DNA of 32,555 nucleotides, from contig JACRGZ010000013.1 of assembly GCA_016234155.1 (NCBI GenBank), positions 1-32,555 on the forward strand. The letters are read 5' to 3'. The notes below the pieces were generated by a model. The model ran no database searches. It was not told the origin of the DNA and saw only the letters and a list, made by a program, of their open reading frames with translations. Positions within the stretch are counted from its first letter, which is position 1; each line of letters begins with the position of its first letter. Shown here one piece after another: positions 31,206-32,555 of the stretch. The stretch comes from Nitrospirota bacterium (GTDB taxonomy: Bacteria; Nitrospirota; 9FT-COMBO-42-15; HDB-SIOI813). The position numbers and the translations under genes were made by a program.

Positions 31206-31574
31206 TTGGATATAGTATCACTACCGATTGTATTTGATAAGGGGAGATTAGACAGCAGGTTCCGATTAGTTGTCCTTGCTACTGAAAGGGCACGGCAACT
31301 CATGAGCGGGGCAAAACCTGGTATTTCTACAAGGTATATAAAGGCCTCCACTATTAGCCTTGAAGAGCTTGCATCGTGTGAGTTTGAATATGTTACAGGT
31401 AAAGATGCACGTAAGGCGATACAGGAGACGATAGCTAAGAAAGAACTGGGGGGTATGGGTGTTGCCGGAGAAGTTGTAGAAGAGGATGAGACAAAGAAAG
31501 AGATAGAAAAGGACCTTGGTGTTTATATACCGGAGGCCGGGAGTGGGACAGGGGCTGGAGGAGGGGAGGAGTAA
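31206..31574 (+). CDS. rpoZ: RNA polymerase omega subunit
   Basis: 122 residues. The omega core is at the N-terminus: RFRLVVLATERARQLMSGAKP, then KASTISLEELASCEFEYVTGKDARKAI. Omega helps assemble and stabilise the beta-prime subunit. The start is TTG, chosen because GAGGGGGG lies about eight bases upstream and no in-frame ATG precedes the core. The C-terminal tail of about 45 residues is acidic and Gly-rich and longer than in E. coli omega (91 residues in total). Confidence 0.9.
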   Translation: MDIVSLPIVFDKGRLDSRFRLVVLATERARQLMSGAKPGISTRYIKASTISLEELASCEFEYVTGKDARKAIQETIAKKELGGMGVAGEVVEEDETKKEIEKDLGVYIPEAGSGTGAGGGEE

Positions 31575-31711
31575 ATCCTAAACTCTAAATCCTAAATCCT
31601 AAACAATATCAAATGACCAAAATTCAAATGTTGAAAACGGCATAGAGTTTTGAATTTAGGTCATTTGGATTTCGAATTTGTTTAGGATTTAGATATTAGG
31701 ATTTAGGGTTT
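31574..31711. repeat. AAATCCTAAA inverted-repeat element, copy 2
   Basis: Same arms and interior as 11160-11302 (CCTAAACAATATCAAATGACC on one side, TTTAGGATTTAGATATTAGG on the other). It fills the rpoZ-coaBC gap. Confidence 0.85.
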
Positions 31712-31723
31712 GATTATTTTCGT

Positions 31724-32555
31724 ATGGTATTGTCAGGGAAAAAAATAATGCTTGGTGTTACTGGGAGTATAGCCGCCTATAAGTCTGTGTACCTATTGAG
31801 AAGGCTTGTTGAAGAGGGCGCTGATGTTACAGTTGTCATGACGCATGAGGCCGTCAGGTTTGTTGCCCCGCTGACCTTCCATGTATTATCACGAAAACCT
31901 GTCTGCATGGAGATGTTTGATTCCGGCCAGGCTGGAGAGATAATTCACCTATACCTTGGAAGGGATGCTGACATTGTTGTAGTGGCCCCTGCAACCGCAA
32001 ATATTATAGGTAAGATGGCTAACGGCATAGCTGATGACCTGCTCAGCACAATTCTTGTAGCACGCAGGCGCCCTGTAATAATGGCCCCTGCAATGGACCC
32101 TGAGATGTATGAAAATAGAGTGGTGCAGAAGAACATATCATACCTGCGCCAATTAGACGTTGATTTCATAGGGCCTGTAACCGGCCCCCTTGCCTCAGGC
32201 GCTGAAGGGCCTGGACGAATGTCAGAACCTGAAGATATTCTGGCGTTTATTGAAAACAGGCTTAAAGACAGAATAGACCCAGAATATCTTCCGGAATATC
32301 TTATGGAAGGATACGTGGTATTGGTGACAGCCGGCCCTACGAGGGAGGCAATAGACCCTGTCCGTTATATCAGTAACCGTTCATCGGGCAAGATGGGCTA
32401 TGCTGTCGCTGAGACCGCTAAAAGACGCGGCGCCAGGGTAATACTAATCAGTGGTCCTGTTTCTCTTACCTCTCCATCAGGTGTAGAGTGCATAAAGGTG
32501 ACGACAGCGGAGGAGATGTTCAATAGTGTGATAAACAGGTTTGGAGAGTCTGATG
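31724..32555 (+). CDS. coaBC: Bifunctional CoaBC (Dfp), phosphopantothenoylcysteine decarboxylase/synthetase, 3' partial
   Basis: 277 codons are visible before the window ends. The N-terminal CoaC flavoprotein domain starts KIMLGVTGSIAAYK, with the catalytic His at residue 75 (IIHLYLGRDAD), PATANIIGKMANGIADDLL and the substrate clamp PAMDPEMYEN, where the common PxMNxxMW Asn and Trp are Asp and Tyr. The CoaB synthetase domain begins about residue 200 with VLVTAGPTREAIDPVRYISNRSSGKMGYA. Together they turn phosphopantothenate and cysteine into 4'-phosphopantetheine on the way to CoA. No Shine-Dalgarno is seen. Confidence 0.94.
   Translation, partial: MVLSGKKIMLGVTGSIAAYKSVYLLRRLVEEGADVTVVMTHEAVRFVAPLTFHVLSRKPVCMEMFDSGQAGEIIHLYLGRDADIVVVAPATANIIGKMANGIADDLLSTILVARRRPVIMAPAMDPEMYENRVVQKNISYLRQLDVDFIGPVTGPLASGAEGPGRMSEPEDILAFIENRLKDRIDPEYLPEYLMEGYVVLVTAGPTREAIDPVRYISNRSSGKMGYAVAETAKRRGARVILISGPVSLTSPSGVECIKVTTAEEMFNSVINRFGESD

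Noticed and set aside
32020..32120. CoaC motif PAMDPEMYEN as a loss-of-function change
   Set aside because: Asp at this position also appears, from memory, in CoaBC proteins of other phyla, and the catalytic His75 is intact, so it is noted in the feature but not reported as a finding.

Overview
The window reads as chromosome of a Gram-negative, probably anaerobic bacterium. It has LPS export genes (lptF, lptG, lptC, lptA, lptB), a type IV pilus secretin operon (pilMNOPQ), sigma-54 (rpoN) with a NifA-like activator, a two-subunit class I fumarase, an FdhE homologue and a citrate synthase of the homocitrate/isopropylmalate synthase (Re-type) family. Gene content and style suggest a Nitrospirota or Desulfobacterota-like lineage. 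This is inference; no rRNA or other decisive marker is present.

Layout. 1-3631 (minus): a TPR plus FG-GAP/VCBS lipoprotein running off the left edge, preceded by a divergent FGGY (glycerol kinase-like) protein. 3826-5538 (plus): PAS-GGDEF-EAL cyclic-di-GMP enzyme. 5659-7861 (minus): lptF-lptG. 7957-9012: repeat-inflated FdhE homologue. 9285-13799: Re-citrate synthase-like protein with a C-terminal Cache domain, malate dehydrogenase and fumarase alpha/beta, which make up a carboxylic-acid (TCA) block. 14034-19116: lptC-lptA-lptB-rpoN-rapZ-ubiX. 19244-24876: a small MerR-like protein followed by pilM-N-O-P-Q. 24975-28042: aroC-aroK-aroB. 28011-29582: NifA-like sigma-54 activator. 29592 to the right edge: yicC-gmk-rpoZ-coaBC, the last one cut.

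The genes are mostly conserved housekeeping genes. What stands out is the dense load of small palindromic repeats. At least eight families fill almost every gap, and several have entered reading frames without breaking them: in the VCBS lipoprotein, in FdhE (three separate insertions) and in PilQ. Others supply start regions or C-terminal tails (Mdh, AroB, the extended frames before FumA, FdhE and the GGDEF gene, and the N-terminus of the LptA frame). Two copies of a 151-bp MITE with perfect or near-perfect terminal repeats and 4-bp target duplications are present, each nested in another repeat. One of them separates lptC from lptA and replaces the expected lptA start region.

Other points of interest are the Cache domain fused to a cytoplasmic citrate synthase-type enzyme, the altered active-site positions of the FGGY protein, the hairpin between a good promoter and the MerR-pil operon, and several genes whose -10 box lies only 7-9 bases before the start codon with no Shine-Dalgarno. 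No rRNA, tRNA, CRISPR array, transposase gene or canonical U-tract terminator was seen. No gap between genes exceeds about 210 bases.
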